Origin: Klebsiella variicola
GTDB lineage: Bacteria > Pseudomonadota > Gammaproteobacteria > Enterobacterales > Enterobacteriaceae
DNA length: 64,000 bases
Assembly: GCF_000828055.2 (NCBI RefSeq)
Contig: NZ_CP010523.2
Location: forward strand, 2,046,001-2,110,000
Direction: 5' to 3'
The translations under genes were made by a program, and so were the position numbers. The notes beneath the pieces were generated by a model. That model did no database searches. It was not told where the DNA came from and saw nothing but the letters and a program-made list of their open reading frames with translations. The number at the start of each line of letters is the position of its first letter. Positions within the stretch are counted from its first letter, which is position 1. This document shows positions 47,316 through 55,709 of this stretch, piece by piece.

Positions 47316-48379
47316 TGCGCCGGGTAATGCTGTTGTCCCTGTTGCTGATGGCGAGTAGCCAGCACAGCGTACTGTCTGCTGAAAAGGATTTATCTGTGAA
47401 CTCTCTTTCTGATATTAATGCCCGTCTGGCGTTTACCTGCAAACATGAAACCATTCCTGAAGCATCGGCTGACAGCGATATGCTGTTTAAGTATGCCCGC
47501 TGGTTACAGAAGAATAACCAGTTAAAGCAGGACAAGGCCGTGGATACGGAAACGGAGCGTCTGTATCGTATAGCGGCAGAAAACGGGCACTATAAAGCCA
47601 GTATCAATCTGCAGAACGGGTCGCTGCGGGGGCAGTTTTCGCTGAACAGCCATGAGCGTCTGCGTCTGAGCCAGCGGCTGATCGATGCGGGAGTGGCGAG
47701 CGGTTACTACTTTATCGCAATTTATCTGGAACGTGGTGCCGCCGGTCTGAAGCAGGATCCAGAACTGTCGTTGCGTTACTACCGTAAAGCGGCGGATGAG
47801 GGGAATCCTCAGGCTCAAGCATATGTGGGGTACAAACTATCCCCAGCAAGAATGGCTCCAGAGGTTGCCCTACAAATGTTGCGCTGCGCTGCGGAGCAAG
47901 GGGAAGGGGATGCTGCTAATGGGTTGGGCAATATGTTAGCTATTGGTGGAAAGTACCGGGAAGCAGTTGAAGCTTTCCAGTTGGGTGTGGCGGCTGGTGA
48001 TGGAAGTTCAGCAAGATTTTTAGCAAATGGGTTTAACGGTCCTAAACCTTCGGATGAACTTTATTATCTGGCTCAGCAGAAGGATCCGGAACGTGCCCGG
48101 CGCTATAAACTGATAACGAAGATCCTGAGCAATTATTCCTACGCCAGCCCCACGGTCCCGGAAATCAACGATATCGTGCCGTTGCCGCCGGCCCCACTGC
48201 CGGAATGGGACGGCAGGCTGAAGTGGCTGGAGGAACGGGAGGCCAATATCCCGCCGCCAGAACCCAGCGCGGCGCTGATAGAGAAACTGGCGAAAGCGAA
48301 ACAGCTGAATCCGGCGACGGGCAGGCCGCTGCCGACGTCACCGGACTCCGCGAAATACAGCGGGTCAGCTGGCCAGTAA
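47315..48379 (+). CDS. Sel1-repeat immunity protein for Tle5 copy 1
   Basis: A 354-residue exported protein. The N-terminus (MRRVMLLSLLLMASSQHSVLSA) is a signal peptide without the lipobox seen in the other copies. Sel1-like helical repeats occupy about 60-260 (AAENGHYKASINLQNG; LRYYRKAADEGNPQAQAYVG; AAEQGEGDAANGLGNML). A proline-rich block (PLPPAPLPEWDGRLKWLEERE) follows. Compared with copy 2 it lacks the last 70 or so residues and ends in unrelated SAKYSGSAGQ. It should neutralise the upstream phospholipase in the periplasm, as Sel1-type Tli5 proteins do for PldB. Confidence 0.82.
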   Translation: MRRVMLLSLLLMASSQHSVLSAEKDLSVNSLSDINARLAFTCKHETIPEASADSDMLFKYARWLQKNNQLKQDKAVDTETERLYRIAAENGHYKASINLQNGSLRGQFSLNSHERLRLSQRLIDAGVASGYYFIAIYLERGAAGLKQDPELSLRYYRKAADEGNPQAQAYVGYKLSPARMAPEVALQMLRCAAEQGEGDAANGLGNMLAIGGKYREAVEAFQLGVAAGDGSSARFLANGFNGPKPSDELYYLAQQKDPERARRYKLITKILSNYSYASPTVPEINDIVPLPPAPLPEWDGRLKWLEEREANIPPPEPSAALIEKLAKAKQLNPATGRPLPTSPDSAKYSGSAGQ

Positions 48380-48548
48380 AAAGCGTTTTTTCCTGCCCGG
48401 TCCCTGAACCATCACAAACAGAAAGAAAGTCCTGCAATAAACACGCTGAAACCAAAACTTATAACGGAAAGATAAAAATAAGGAGACTGCCACGTACGGT
48501 AATTTCCTCGCTGAATGGCAAAAGTCTCACTTAAAAGGATGAAATATA

Positions 48549-50420
48549 ATGACTCAGGAAGACATTATTACCCCGATTGCCACGGTTGACACCCGCCAAT
48601 GTATGATCACCTCTCCCTGGTTTGTGCAGAATACAGAATACTCACCGATGCCGGCGACCTATAAGCCGCTGGTAAACGGGGAAGAAGCGTTTGCTGCCGT
48701 TTATCATGCCATCATGAATGCACAGAAAACGGTGGATATTATTTGCTGGGGATTTCAGCCTTCGATGTACTTTATCCGTGATGGTCAGTCGCTGTGTATC
48801 GGCGAATTACTTTGCAAGATTGCAGAAACAAAAAAAGTCCAGGTGCGTATTCTGGGCTGGGAAATGCCCTGTAATGCCGCAGGTGGAGGAGGAGAGGCCA
48901 ATTTACCGGGTAAGGGAGTCATTCGTTATAAGGACCGGAAAGGCCAGAGTACTACGGATGAACGTTATGCCTATGACCGACAATGGTTCCGTCAGTATTC
49001 TCTGTCAGGCGAATGGTCCGATCATCAGTTAAAAAAGGGACAGGCCGGGATAGCGGAAATTGCTGCCGCACCCATAGCGCAACGACAAGAAAAATTAAGC
49101 TCACTTTCTCCTTTGTTTGTCGGGCGCGGGTTTAATTTCCTGGAGAGAGCTGAAATTGCCTATCGCGCTGCGAATATGGCGCTTGATCCGGATATCAGCC
49201 CTGACACGATGCTTACTCTTGCGGGTACCGTGACCCATCATCAAAAAACGGTGCTGGTTGACTACGAACTGCCGGAGTCTGCGGTTGGTTTTGTTATGGG
49301 TCACAACATGCTTGATGAGTACTGGGATACGGATAAACATTCTGCACTGTTTCGCCCGGGCAATAATATGGATCCCCGCTTAGGCGCTAACGGTAAGCTG
49401 CCGCGGCAGGATATCTCCAGTCGGGTAACCGGCCCGATTCTGGAGCATCTGCATCATAATTTTGCCATGGCGTGGGAGAAGGAAACCGGTCAGGATCTGC
49501 TGACTATTCGTGATAGCGTGTCCATCGCGAAAAAGCTGAAACTGCGTGCGGTACACGGTACGCCGGTGATGGCGCAACTGTTGCGCACTCAGGCGCAGGC
49601 AGGAAAGCATGATATTGAAACGCTTTATCTGCAGGCCGTAAATAATGCGACGCAGTTTATCTATATTGAAAATCAGTATTTTCGCTGGCCGCCGCTGGCA
49701 GAGTTAATTAATCAGGTTGCGGAAAGACAGAGTAAAGTGGGACGCGAACTGCATTTGTTTGTTGTGACTAACGTAACCGATGAAGGCATTGGGGCGGGTA
49801 CGGTGAATACCCAGCGGATGCTTGAGGTGCTGGGTCGGGCAAACATTATCCCTGAAGTGACTAAACTGCGTAAGATCGGACAACTTAGCAACGCAATGTT
49901 CGGTGGTTCTGTTGGTTATATCGACCCCGGAGATACCAATAAACGTAATCGCGAGATGAGTGAGAAAATTGCTGATTTTAAAAAGAAGGCCGATGAAATT
50001 CAGAGCAGTGAAATCCTGCCGGAGGAACGCCCCGGACTGAAGGTTCATATCTGCTCGCTGGTGGCTCCGGACTCACCACCGGAGGAATGGATGCCGGTGT
50101 ATATTCACTCGAAGCTGATGATTGTGAATGATGTATTTACCACCCACGGTTCAGCGAATATCAACACGCGCAGTATGCAGGTGGACAGTGAAATGAATAT
50201 TGCCCATGAATGGGCCAGCGTGACGCGGGATTTACGACGGCGGTTATGGAATATGCATACTAACGGACGAGGGGGGCAGGATGAGGCGAAGGATGCTTTT
50301 AAGGCCTGGGGATATCTTATTAACACCAATGAAAAACTACAGGGTACAGGAAAAGACAGACCTGAAGCTCCACTGATTAAGTTTCTGTACAACAAATCAA
50401 CACTGAGCGATCTGGACTGA
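48549..50420 (+). CDS. Tle5-type phospholipase D T6SS effector, copy 2
   Basis: A 623-residue paralog of the 45435 gene. HKD 1 is HQKTVLVD (His231, Lys233, Asp238); the second is HSKLMIVND (His520, Lys522, Asn527, Asp528) followed by GSANINTRSM. The N-terminal 130 residues and the C-terminal third are very similar to copy 1; residues about 140-215 and 430-490 differ strongly. It follows a 169-base gap with an AAAAGGAT ribosome site, so it may be transcribed with the operon or from a local promoter. Its stop overlaps the next gene by 1 base. Confidence 0.9.
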   Translation: MTQEDIITPIATVDTRQCMITSPWFVQNTEYSPMPATYKPLVNGEEAFAAVYHAIMNAQKTVDIICWGFQPSMYFIRDGQSLCIGELLCKIAETKKVQVRILGWEMPCNAAGGGGEANLPGKGVIRYKDRKGQSTTDERYAYDRQWFRQYSLSGEWSDHQLKKGQAGIAEIAAAPIAQRQEKLSSLSPLFVGRGFNFLERAEIAYRAANMALDPDISPDTMLTLAGTVTHHQKTVLVDYELPESAVGFVMGHNMLDEYWDTDKHSALFRPGNNMDPRLGANGKLPRQDISSRVTGPILEHLHHNFAMAWEKETGQDLLTIRDSVSIAKKLKLRAVHGTPVMAQLLRTQAQAGKHDIETLYLQAVNNATQFIYIENQYFRWPPLAELINQVAERQSKVGRELHLFVVTNVTDEGIGAGTVNTQRMLEVLGRANIIPEVTKLRKIGQLSNAMFGGSVGYIDPGDTNKRNREMSEKIADFKKKADEIQSSEILPEERPGLKVHICSLVAPDSPPEEWMPVYIHSKLMIVNDVFTTHGSANINTRSMQVDSEMNIAHEWASVTRDLRRRLWNMHTNGRGGQDEAKDAFKAWGYLINTNEKLQGTGKDRPEAPLIKFLYNKSTLSDLD

Positions 50421-51691
50421 TGAAAAGACTTTTAATTGTATGTTATCTGTTACTGACCGCCTGTGACCAGAACAATACCCACAAGGACGCGCCGATGAAC
50501 CCGCTAACCGATATCAATACCCGCCTGGCGTTTACCTGCAAATACCAGATTATTCCTGAGGCGTCTGTGGATACCGATGTCCTGTTTAAATATGCCCGCT
50601 GGCTGCAAAAAAATAATCTGGTTAACCGGGATAAAACGGTGGATGCGGAAATTGCCCGTCTGTACCGGATAGCGGCGGAAAACGGTCATTATAAAGCCAG
50701 TATTAATCTGCAGAATGGCGCGCTGCGCGGGCGTTTTGCGCTGAGCAGTCCTGAACGTCTGCGCCTGAGCCAGCAACTGATTGATGCGAAGGTGGCCGCC
50801 GGCTACTACTTTATTGCCATCTATCTGGAGCACGGTGCGGCAGGACTGGCGCAGGACCCGGAGATGGCGCTGCGTTACTATCGTAAGGCGGCAGATGAAG
50901 GGAATCCCCAGGCGCAGGCTTTTTTAGGCGAAAAACTATTTCCGGCCAAAAGAGCTCCTCAGGTAGCCATGCAGATGTTTCGATGCGCTGCCCTACAAGG
51001 CGAGGGAAAAGCGGCTAATTCGTTAGGAATTATGCTAACAATTGATCAGAAATATCAGGAAGCTGTAGAAGCCTTTCAGTTAGGAGTCGCTGCTGGTGAT
51101 GAAACATCTTCCTATGCATTGGAAAAAGGATTTGCAGGCCCGGCACCGACCGACAGGCTGTACTATCTGGCACTGGAGAAAGACCCGGAGCGTGCCCGTC
51201 GTTATGAACAGATAGGCGCTGTGCTGGCGAAATACTCATGGGCCCAGCCTGTCGTCCCGGAAATCAACGATATCGTGCCGCTGCCGCCGGCCCCGCTGCC
51301 GGAGTGGAACGGTAAGCTGAAATGGCTGGAAGAGCGCGAGGCGAATGTGCCGCCGCCGAAGCCCAGCGCAGCGCTGATAGAGAAACTGGCGAAAGAGAAA
51401 CAGCTGAACCCGGCAACGGGCAGACCGCTGCCGACGTCACCGGACTTTGAGAAGGACAGCGTGGCGCGGCTGCAGTGCCGCAGCGGTGAACCCTGCCCGC
51501 AAAGCGGCTACTGGCAGCCGGCGTGGCGGCCCCGTGAGGGGATGAGCGAACATGCCATCCGTTATTTCCGCGAGGGAGACATGATGCCGGTGGAAAAGGT
51601 GACCTTCGTTCGCCCGCGTCCCTGGCCGCTGCGCGACAGACTGGTCGTGGAGGAGCAGGAGACGGTGTGGCGCCGGGTCGGCGAGGCATAA
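50420..51691 (+). CDS. Sel1-repeat lipoprotein, immunity protein for Tle5 copy 2 (full length)
   Basis: A 423-residue protein and the longest of the family here. The lipobox LLTAC gives a lipidated Cys near residue 15, so it is a membrane-anchored periplasmic protein. Sel1 repeats lie at about 70-260, the proline block PLPPAPLPEWNGKLKWLEE near 290-310, and a C-terminal domain (RSGEPCPQSGYWQPAWRPREG, then HAIRYFREGDMMPVEKVTF) to residue 423. The last 70 or so residues are missing or frameshifted in the other copies. It likely binds and blocks the PLD effector encoded just upstream. Confidence 0.85.
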   Translation: MKRLLIVCYLLLTACDQNNTHKDAPMNPLTDINTRLAFTCKYQIIPEASVDTDVLFKYARWLQKNNLVNRDKTVDAEIARLYRIAAENGHYKASINLQNGALRGRFALSSPERLRLSQQLIDAKVAAGYYFIAIYLEHGAAGLAQDPEMALRYYRKAADEGNPQAQAFLGEKLFPAKRAPQVAMQMFRCAALQGEGKAANSLGIMLTIDQKYQEAVEAFQLGVAAGDETSSYALEKGFAGPAPTDRLYYLALEKDPERARRYEQIGAVLAKYSWAQPVVPEINDIVPLPPAPLPEWNGKLKWLEEREANVPPPKPSAALIEKLAKEKQLNPATGRPLPTSPDFEKDSVARLQCRSGEPCPQSGYWQPAWRPREGMSEHAIRYFREGDMMPVEKVTFVRPRPWPLRDRLVVEEQETVWRRVGEA

Positions 51692-51728
51692 GCTCTGCAG
51701 ATGAAAAGGAAAAGGAGAGCGTCAGGGA

Positions 51729-52793
51729 ATGAAAGGGATAACGACATGGATAGTGCTGGGCAGCCTGCTGCTGTCGGGCTGCGACCAGAAAAGCATCCAC
51801 AAGGATGTGCCGGTGAACCCGCTGACTGATATTAATGCCCGTCTGGCGTTTACCTGTAAACACCAGATTATTCCTGAGGCGTCTGCTGATACCGATGTCC
51901 TGTTTAAATATGCCCGCTGGCTGCAAAAAAATAATCTGATTAACCGGGATAAAACAGTGGATGCGGAAATTTCCCGTCTGTACCGGATAGCGGCAGAGAA
52001 CGGTCATTATAAAGCCAGTATTAATCTGCAGAATGGTGCGCTGCGCGGGCGTTTTTCGCTGAGCAGCACTGAACTTTTGCGTCTGAGCCAACAACTGATT
52101 GATGCGAAGGTTGCCGCCGGCTACTACTTTATTGCCATTTTCCTGGAGCACGGTGCGGCAGGACTGGCGAAGGATCCAGAGATGGCGCTGCGCTACTATC
52201 GTAAGGCGGCAGATGAAGGGAATCCCCAGGCCCAGGCTTATGTTGGTGAAAAACTGTTTCCGGCCAAAATGGCACCACAAGTGGCCATGCAGATGTTTCA
52301 ATGTGCCGCTGAACAGGGGGAAGGGAAAGCAGCTAATTCGTTAGGAAATATGCTTGCAATTTACAAAAAATATCCGGAGGCAGTTGAGGTTTTCCAACTG
52401 GGCGTTGCAGCAGGAGATTCAACCTCAGCCGGTTTCCTGATGCACGGATTTTCCGGACCTGAACCAACGGACAGGCTGTTCTATCTGGCATTGGAAAAGG
52501 ATCCCGAGCGTGCCCGTCGTTATGAGCAGATAGTCAAGGTCCTGGCGAAATACTCATGGGCCCAGCCTGTCGTCCCGGAAATCAACGATATCGCGCCGCT
52601 GCCGCCGGCCCCGCTGCCGGAGTGGGACGGCAAGCTGAAGTGGCTGGAAGAACGGGAGGCCAATATCCCGCCGCCAGAACCCAGCGCGGCGCTGATAGAG
52701 AAACTGGCGAAAGCGAAACAGCTGAACCCGGCGACGGGCAGGCCGCTGCCGACGTCACCGGACTTTGAGAAGGACAGCATGGCGGCCCCGTGA
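51729..52793 (+). CDS. Sel1-repeat lipoprotein, third immunity-like copy, C-terminally truncated
   Basis: A 354-residue paralog with lipobox LLSGC and the same repeats and proline block as copy 2, but no effector gene directly upstream: it is an extra immunity gene. It ends abruptly after FEKDSMAAP because a 62-base deletion relative to copy 2 shifts the frame. The deletion falls between two GCGTGGCG repeats found at 51459 and 51521 in copy 2. It may still protect if the repeats suffice. The residual C-terminus lies downstream in another frame. Confidence 0.8.
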   Translation: MKGITTWIVLGSLLLSGCDQKSIHKDVPVNPLTDINARLAFTCKHQIIPEASADTDVLFKYARWLQKNNLINRDKTVDAEISRLYRIAAENGHYKASINLQNGALRGRFSLSSTELLRLSQQLIDAKVAAGYYFIAIFLEHGAAGLAKDPEMALRYYRKAADEGNPQAQAYVGEKLFPAKMAPQVAMQMFQCAAEQGEGKAANSLGNMLAIYKKYPEAVEVFQLGVAAGDSTSAGFLMHGFSGPEPTDRLFYLALEKDPERARRYEQIVKVLAKYSWAQPVVPEINDIAPLPPAPLPEWDGKLKWLEEREANIPPPEPSAALIEKLAKAKQLNPATGRPLPTSPDFEKDSMAAP

Positions 52794-52947
52794 AGGGCTG
52801 AACGAACGTGCCATCCGTTTCTTCCGCGAGGGAGACATCATACCGGTGGAGAAGATAAATCTTGTCCGCCTGCGCTCCTGCTCGCTTGGCGAGAAATGGC
52901 TGCGGGGAGAGAGGCTGGTGTTCTGGCGACTGGCTGGCGAGGCATAA
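52777..52947 (+). pseudogene. Frameshifted C-terminal remnant of the third Sel1 immunity copy
   Basis: In the frame ending at 52947 the sequence reads AWRPREGLNERAIRFFREGD and ends RLVFWRLAGEA, matching the end of the 50420 gene (AWRPREGMSEHAIRYFREGD ... VWRRVGEA). It is out of frame with 51729-52793, so it is the cut-off tail of that gene. Confidence 0.8.
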
Positions 52948-53007
52948 ATCTCCTCTTACGGCGAGTTATCGCTGGCATTAATACCTATAAGTTTAAGGAA
53001 AAATCAT

Positions 53008-53985
53008 ATGCGTAAATTTTTAATCGGCTTTTTTATTTTCTTCTCAGGAATAGCAACGGGGCAGTCTAATTTAGAAGATTTTAATCATTCGCCGAAGTGG
53101 GTGGATTCGGCTGGGCAAATAAATCCTGATCCGGGGTTGATGAAGTATTTTCAGAATATGAACTTTGTCTGTCATAACGCGTCTGGATTTACACCTAAAG
53201 AAAATAAGATTGCTGCAAAGGCGTTCAGTGAACTGGTTCAGCATACTTCTGAGGGAGATCAAATAAAGGGTTTCTGGAACAGTCCTGAACATAAGCAAAA
53301 ACGTGAAGGGCTGCTTGCAACAGCAATAAAAGCTGGAAGCTGGAAGGCCGCATATGTAAATAGTGTCTGGGCAATAAAATATCCGAGTGCGGAGACTCCG
53401 ATAGAGGTTGCTTCCACCAAACTCCACGAACTCGTTTCTCAGGGCATCCCTATTGCTGCCTATAAATATGCGTCGTATTTGTTTGGTCGCGATTATGAAA
53501 CAATGTACTACTTGTATGCTGAAGCCATCAAGCGTGGTAGTCCACAGGCCATGTCAGCAGTAGGGGGAACTATTGTTGTCAGGGTTCAGGAACTGCACCC
53601 ATTAGGTAAGCAGTTACTGGAATGTGCGGTAGGGCAAGGTTATGCAGAGGCTTATGATCATCTTGGCTTGCTTGCCGATATGGAAGGCAGGAGAGTAGAT
53701 GCCTATCGTTTGTGGGAGAAAGGCATTAACGAAGGATGTGAAGGCTGCATCAAAAAAATGAGTAATCTCGCTAAAGTTCGGCATGGTTATTCTGCGGATG
53801 TGTCGATGATGGAGTTGATGCCCGAACTCACAAGGATTAAAGAATTCAATGATAATAATTTCTTCTATCAATTGACTGAATTGCCAGATTTCTATCGTCG
53901 TCTGCCGGATGAACTGATTTTCCATCTAAACGATTCCGAACTTTTAAGTCTGCTTAAGCTGGAAAAATTTTCTCGCATGTTGTAA
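53008..53985 (+). CDS. Divergent Sel1-like exported protein, possible orphan immunity gene
   Basis: A 325-residue protein with a signal peptide (MRKFLIGFFIFFSGIATGQS). It has Sel1-like helices (YYLYAEAIKRGSPQAMSAVGG; LECAVGQGYAEAYDHLGLLADMEG) but is otherwise unlike the three preceding copies and lacks the proline block. The gene is conspicuously AT-rich, indicating recent acquisition. A TTTAAGGA ribosome site is near. It may protect against another strain's effector. No toxin gene is adjacent. Confidence 0.7.
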   Translation: MRKFLIGFFIFFSGIATGQSNLEDFNHSPKWVDSAGQINPDPGLMKYFQNMNFVCHNASGFTPKENKIAAKAFSELVQHTSEGDQIKGFWNSPEHKQKREGLLATAIKAGSWKAAYVNSVWAIKYPSAETPIEVASTKLHELVSQGIPIAAYKYASYLFGRDYETMYYLYAEAIKRGSPQAMSAVGGTIVVRVQELHPLGKQLLECAVGQGYAEAYDHLGLLADMEGRRVDAYRLWEKGINEGCEGCIKKMSNLAKVRHGYSADVSMMELMPELTRIKEFNDNNFFYQLTELPDFYRRLPDELIFHLNDSELLSLLKLEKFSRML

Positions 53986-54075
53986 CTCTGAAACTCAGGA
54001 AATGGCTGCGCAAATAATTTCGCTAATGATTGCAGCTATTTATTTTCCTTAAATGCAGCAAGGTAAAATAAAGTT

Positions 54076-54339
54076 ATGAAAGGAATTATCCGTACAGGCG
54101 ATACGCATACCGGGGGCGGGAAAGTGCTCCGTGGTTCCAGTAATATGAAATTTGGTGGTATCGGCGTGGCGCGGCTGGGCGATCCCGTCAGTTGTCCGAT
54201 CAAAGGCCATGGTCCGACGGTGATTGCCGAAGGACACCCCACTTTTAGCGATCATGGTATACCGGTTGCGTTCCATGGCCACCGTTGTGCTTGTGGTTGC
54301 ATATTGCTGTCGAGCCTGCCACAAGCCAGGGTGCGCTAA
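54076..54339 (+). CDS. PAAR-domain spike-tip protein
   Basis: An 87-residue PAAR protein: GDTHTGGGKVL, ARLGDPVSCPIKGHGPTVIAEG and a late HRCACGCILL with the His/Cys residues that bind the tip zinc. It caps the VgrG trimer and sharpens the spike. It has no toxin extension. The ribosome site is weak (AAGG about 12 bases upstream). The next gene starts 3 bases after its stop. Confidence 0.88.
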   Translation: MKGIIRTGDTHTGGGKVLRGSSNMKFGGIGVARLGDPVSCPIKGHGPTVIAEGHPTFSDHGIPVAFHGHRCACGCILLSSLPQARVR

Positions 54340-54341
54340 CG

Positions 54342-55604
54342 ATGCCTGTCGATTTAAAACGTATTCCCCCGCCTGCTCAACGGCCTCGAGCACCGGTATG
54401 GTGGGTTTGGTTGCTGTTTTTGCTGTGTTGGCTGGCAGCAGGCACCTGCTGGGCCATTATGAGCAATACAGATAAACTCCAAATACACACCGCGGATTTT
54501 TGGCAAACGGCGTTGATATTACCGGCATTACTCTGGCTTATTCTGCTGGCGTTGCGTATCGCCTGGTATAAAGGGTTACAGTCAATGGCTGATGGCTGGG
54601 ATAACGATCGTGAACAGATTTTGAGTCGTGAAATCCAGAGAGGGCGGCGCCACCTGGCAATCCTGGGCGTGAGCTTACACACCGCATTACGTCTCCCGGA
54701 TGATCGAGATGGTAAGGGGCAGCGAGAGGCGTTACGAAACAATACTCCTGCTTTAAAAACGCAGCCTTCCTGGTGGAGTGACGAAGGTATACGACATAGT
54801 CGGCTGATACGTATCGGCGACGAAACGCCCGAACAGTTGGTTAGGCGCATCATGAGCAATACGTTGAATGAGCTGACTTCTGTACTGGCATCTGTTCCTG
54901 CAGAGATACCGCTGTCATTAATCATAGAGAGCGACAGCAGTCTGTCCGTCAGCGAGATACAGTCGATCTGGCGTCAGTGTTTGGCGAGCAGTCACATCCG
55001 GCAACCGGTGACGTATCTGGAAGGCAAAGGGCTGCAGATGATAGACCACTGGCTGGATCAGCCGATGACTGAGCCATCCCTGATGCTGATTGTGGCACTA
55101 CAGGTTGCTCCCAAGCAGGTTGAGGGGACGGCAGAAACGGTGGTTAGCCTGTTGCTTGCCAGCCCTCAGTTCGCGGCGGATCTCATGCCACTGGCGCGTC
55201 TCCACCGACCAGAGCAGGTGAAGGGGATAAGCCACGAGGCGTTTCATTATGCCTTTGCGCGCGCGTTTGACTGGGCCGCGTTACCCGCGGAGGCCGTGCC
55301 TGCCGGTTGGTTGGTGGGTATCAAGATGAACTATCATCAGCCCATCGCAACGGGATTGATCGCGTTGTCGAGCCCGATCAATATCGGTCGTGATTTCTAC
55401 AACCTGGACAGTAGCCTGGGTTATCCAGGCGTCGCAGCACCCTGGGTCGCGATCGCTGGAGCAATCGTGCGGTGCGGTGACGATAAATCTCAACTCATTG
55501 TGAGTGGCGACGGTTTTGCCGACCAACCATTATGGGCCACGGTGATCACCCCATTACCACTATCATCAGAGCTTCACCAGGCCAGGCCCGTTCGCGCTGC
55601 CTGA
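54342..55604 (+). CDS. T6SS-associated inner-membrane protein of unknown function
   Basis: A 420-residue protein with two N-terminal membrane helices (about 20-40 and 52-72) and a large soluble domain. No motif is recognised. Homologs are, to my knowledge, regularly found between PAAR and tssM genes in enteric T6SS loci. It may help load or regulate the PAAR/VgrG spike, which is inference from position. Start ATG 54342 (MPVDLKRIPPP). It is moderately AT-rich like the effector cassette. Confidence 0.7.
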   Translation: MPVDLKRIPPPAQRPRAPVWWVWLLFLLCWLAAGTCWAIMSNTDKLQIHTADFWQTALILPALLWLILLALRIAWYKGLQSMADGWDNDREQILSREIQRGRRHLAILGVSLHTALRLPDDRDGKGQREALRNNTPALKTQPSWWSDEGIRHSRLIRIGDETPEQLVRRIMSNTLNELTSVLASVPAEIPLSLIIESDSSLSVSEIQSIWRQCLASSHIRQPVTYLEGKGLQMIDHWLDQPMTEPSLMLIVALQVAPKQVEGTAETVVSLLLASPQFAADLMPLARLHRPEQVKGISHEAFHYAFARAFDWAALPAEAVPAGWLVGIKMNYHQPIATGLIALSSPINIGRDFYNLDSSLGYPGVAAPWVAIAGAIVRCGDDKSQLIVSGDGFADQPLWATVITPLPLSSELHQARPVRAA

Positions 55605-55709
55605 GAGGCGGCAAGCCTCGTGACTACACACTATCTCATCAGACGGTCATATCAGCCCCTTGTGGTGGGTCTGAATCTTTCTCGAATCTTCTTACTGCAG
55701 GAAATAAGG

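Larger units (their letters stand above)
45435..51691 (+). repeat. Tandem duplication of the Tle5-effector/Sel1-immunity gene pair
   Basis: Unit 1 is 45435-48379 and unit 2 is 48549-51691. Each consists of a PLD-family gene followed by a Sel1-repeat gene with the same TGATG stop/start overlap. Ends are near identical while internal segments differ. A third immunity-like copy (51729-52793) and a more distant one (53008-53985) follow. Confidence 0.85.
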
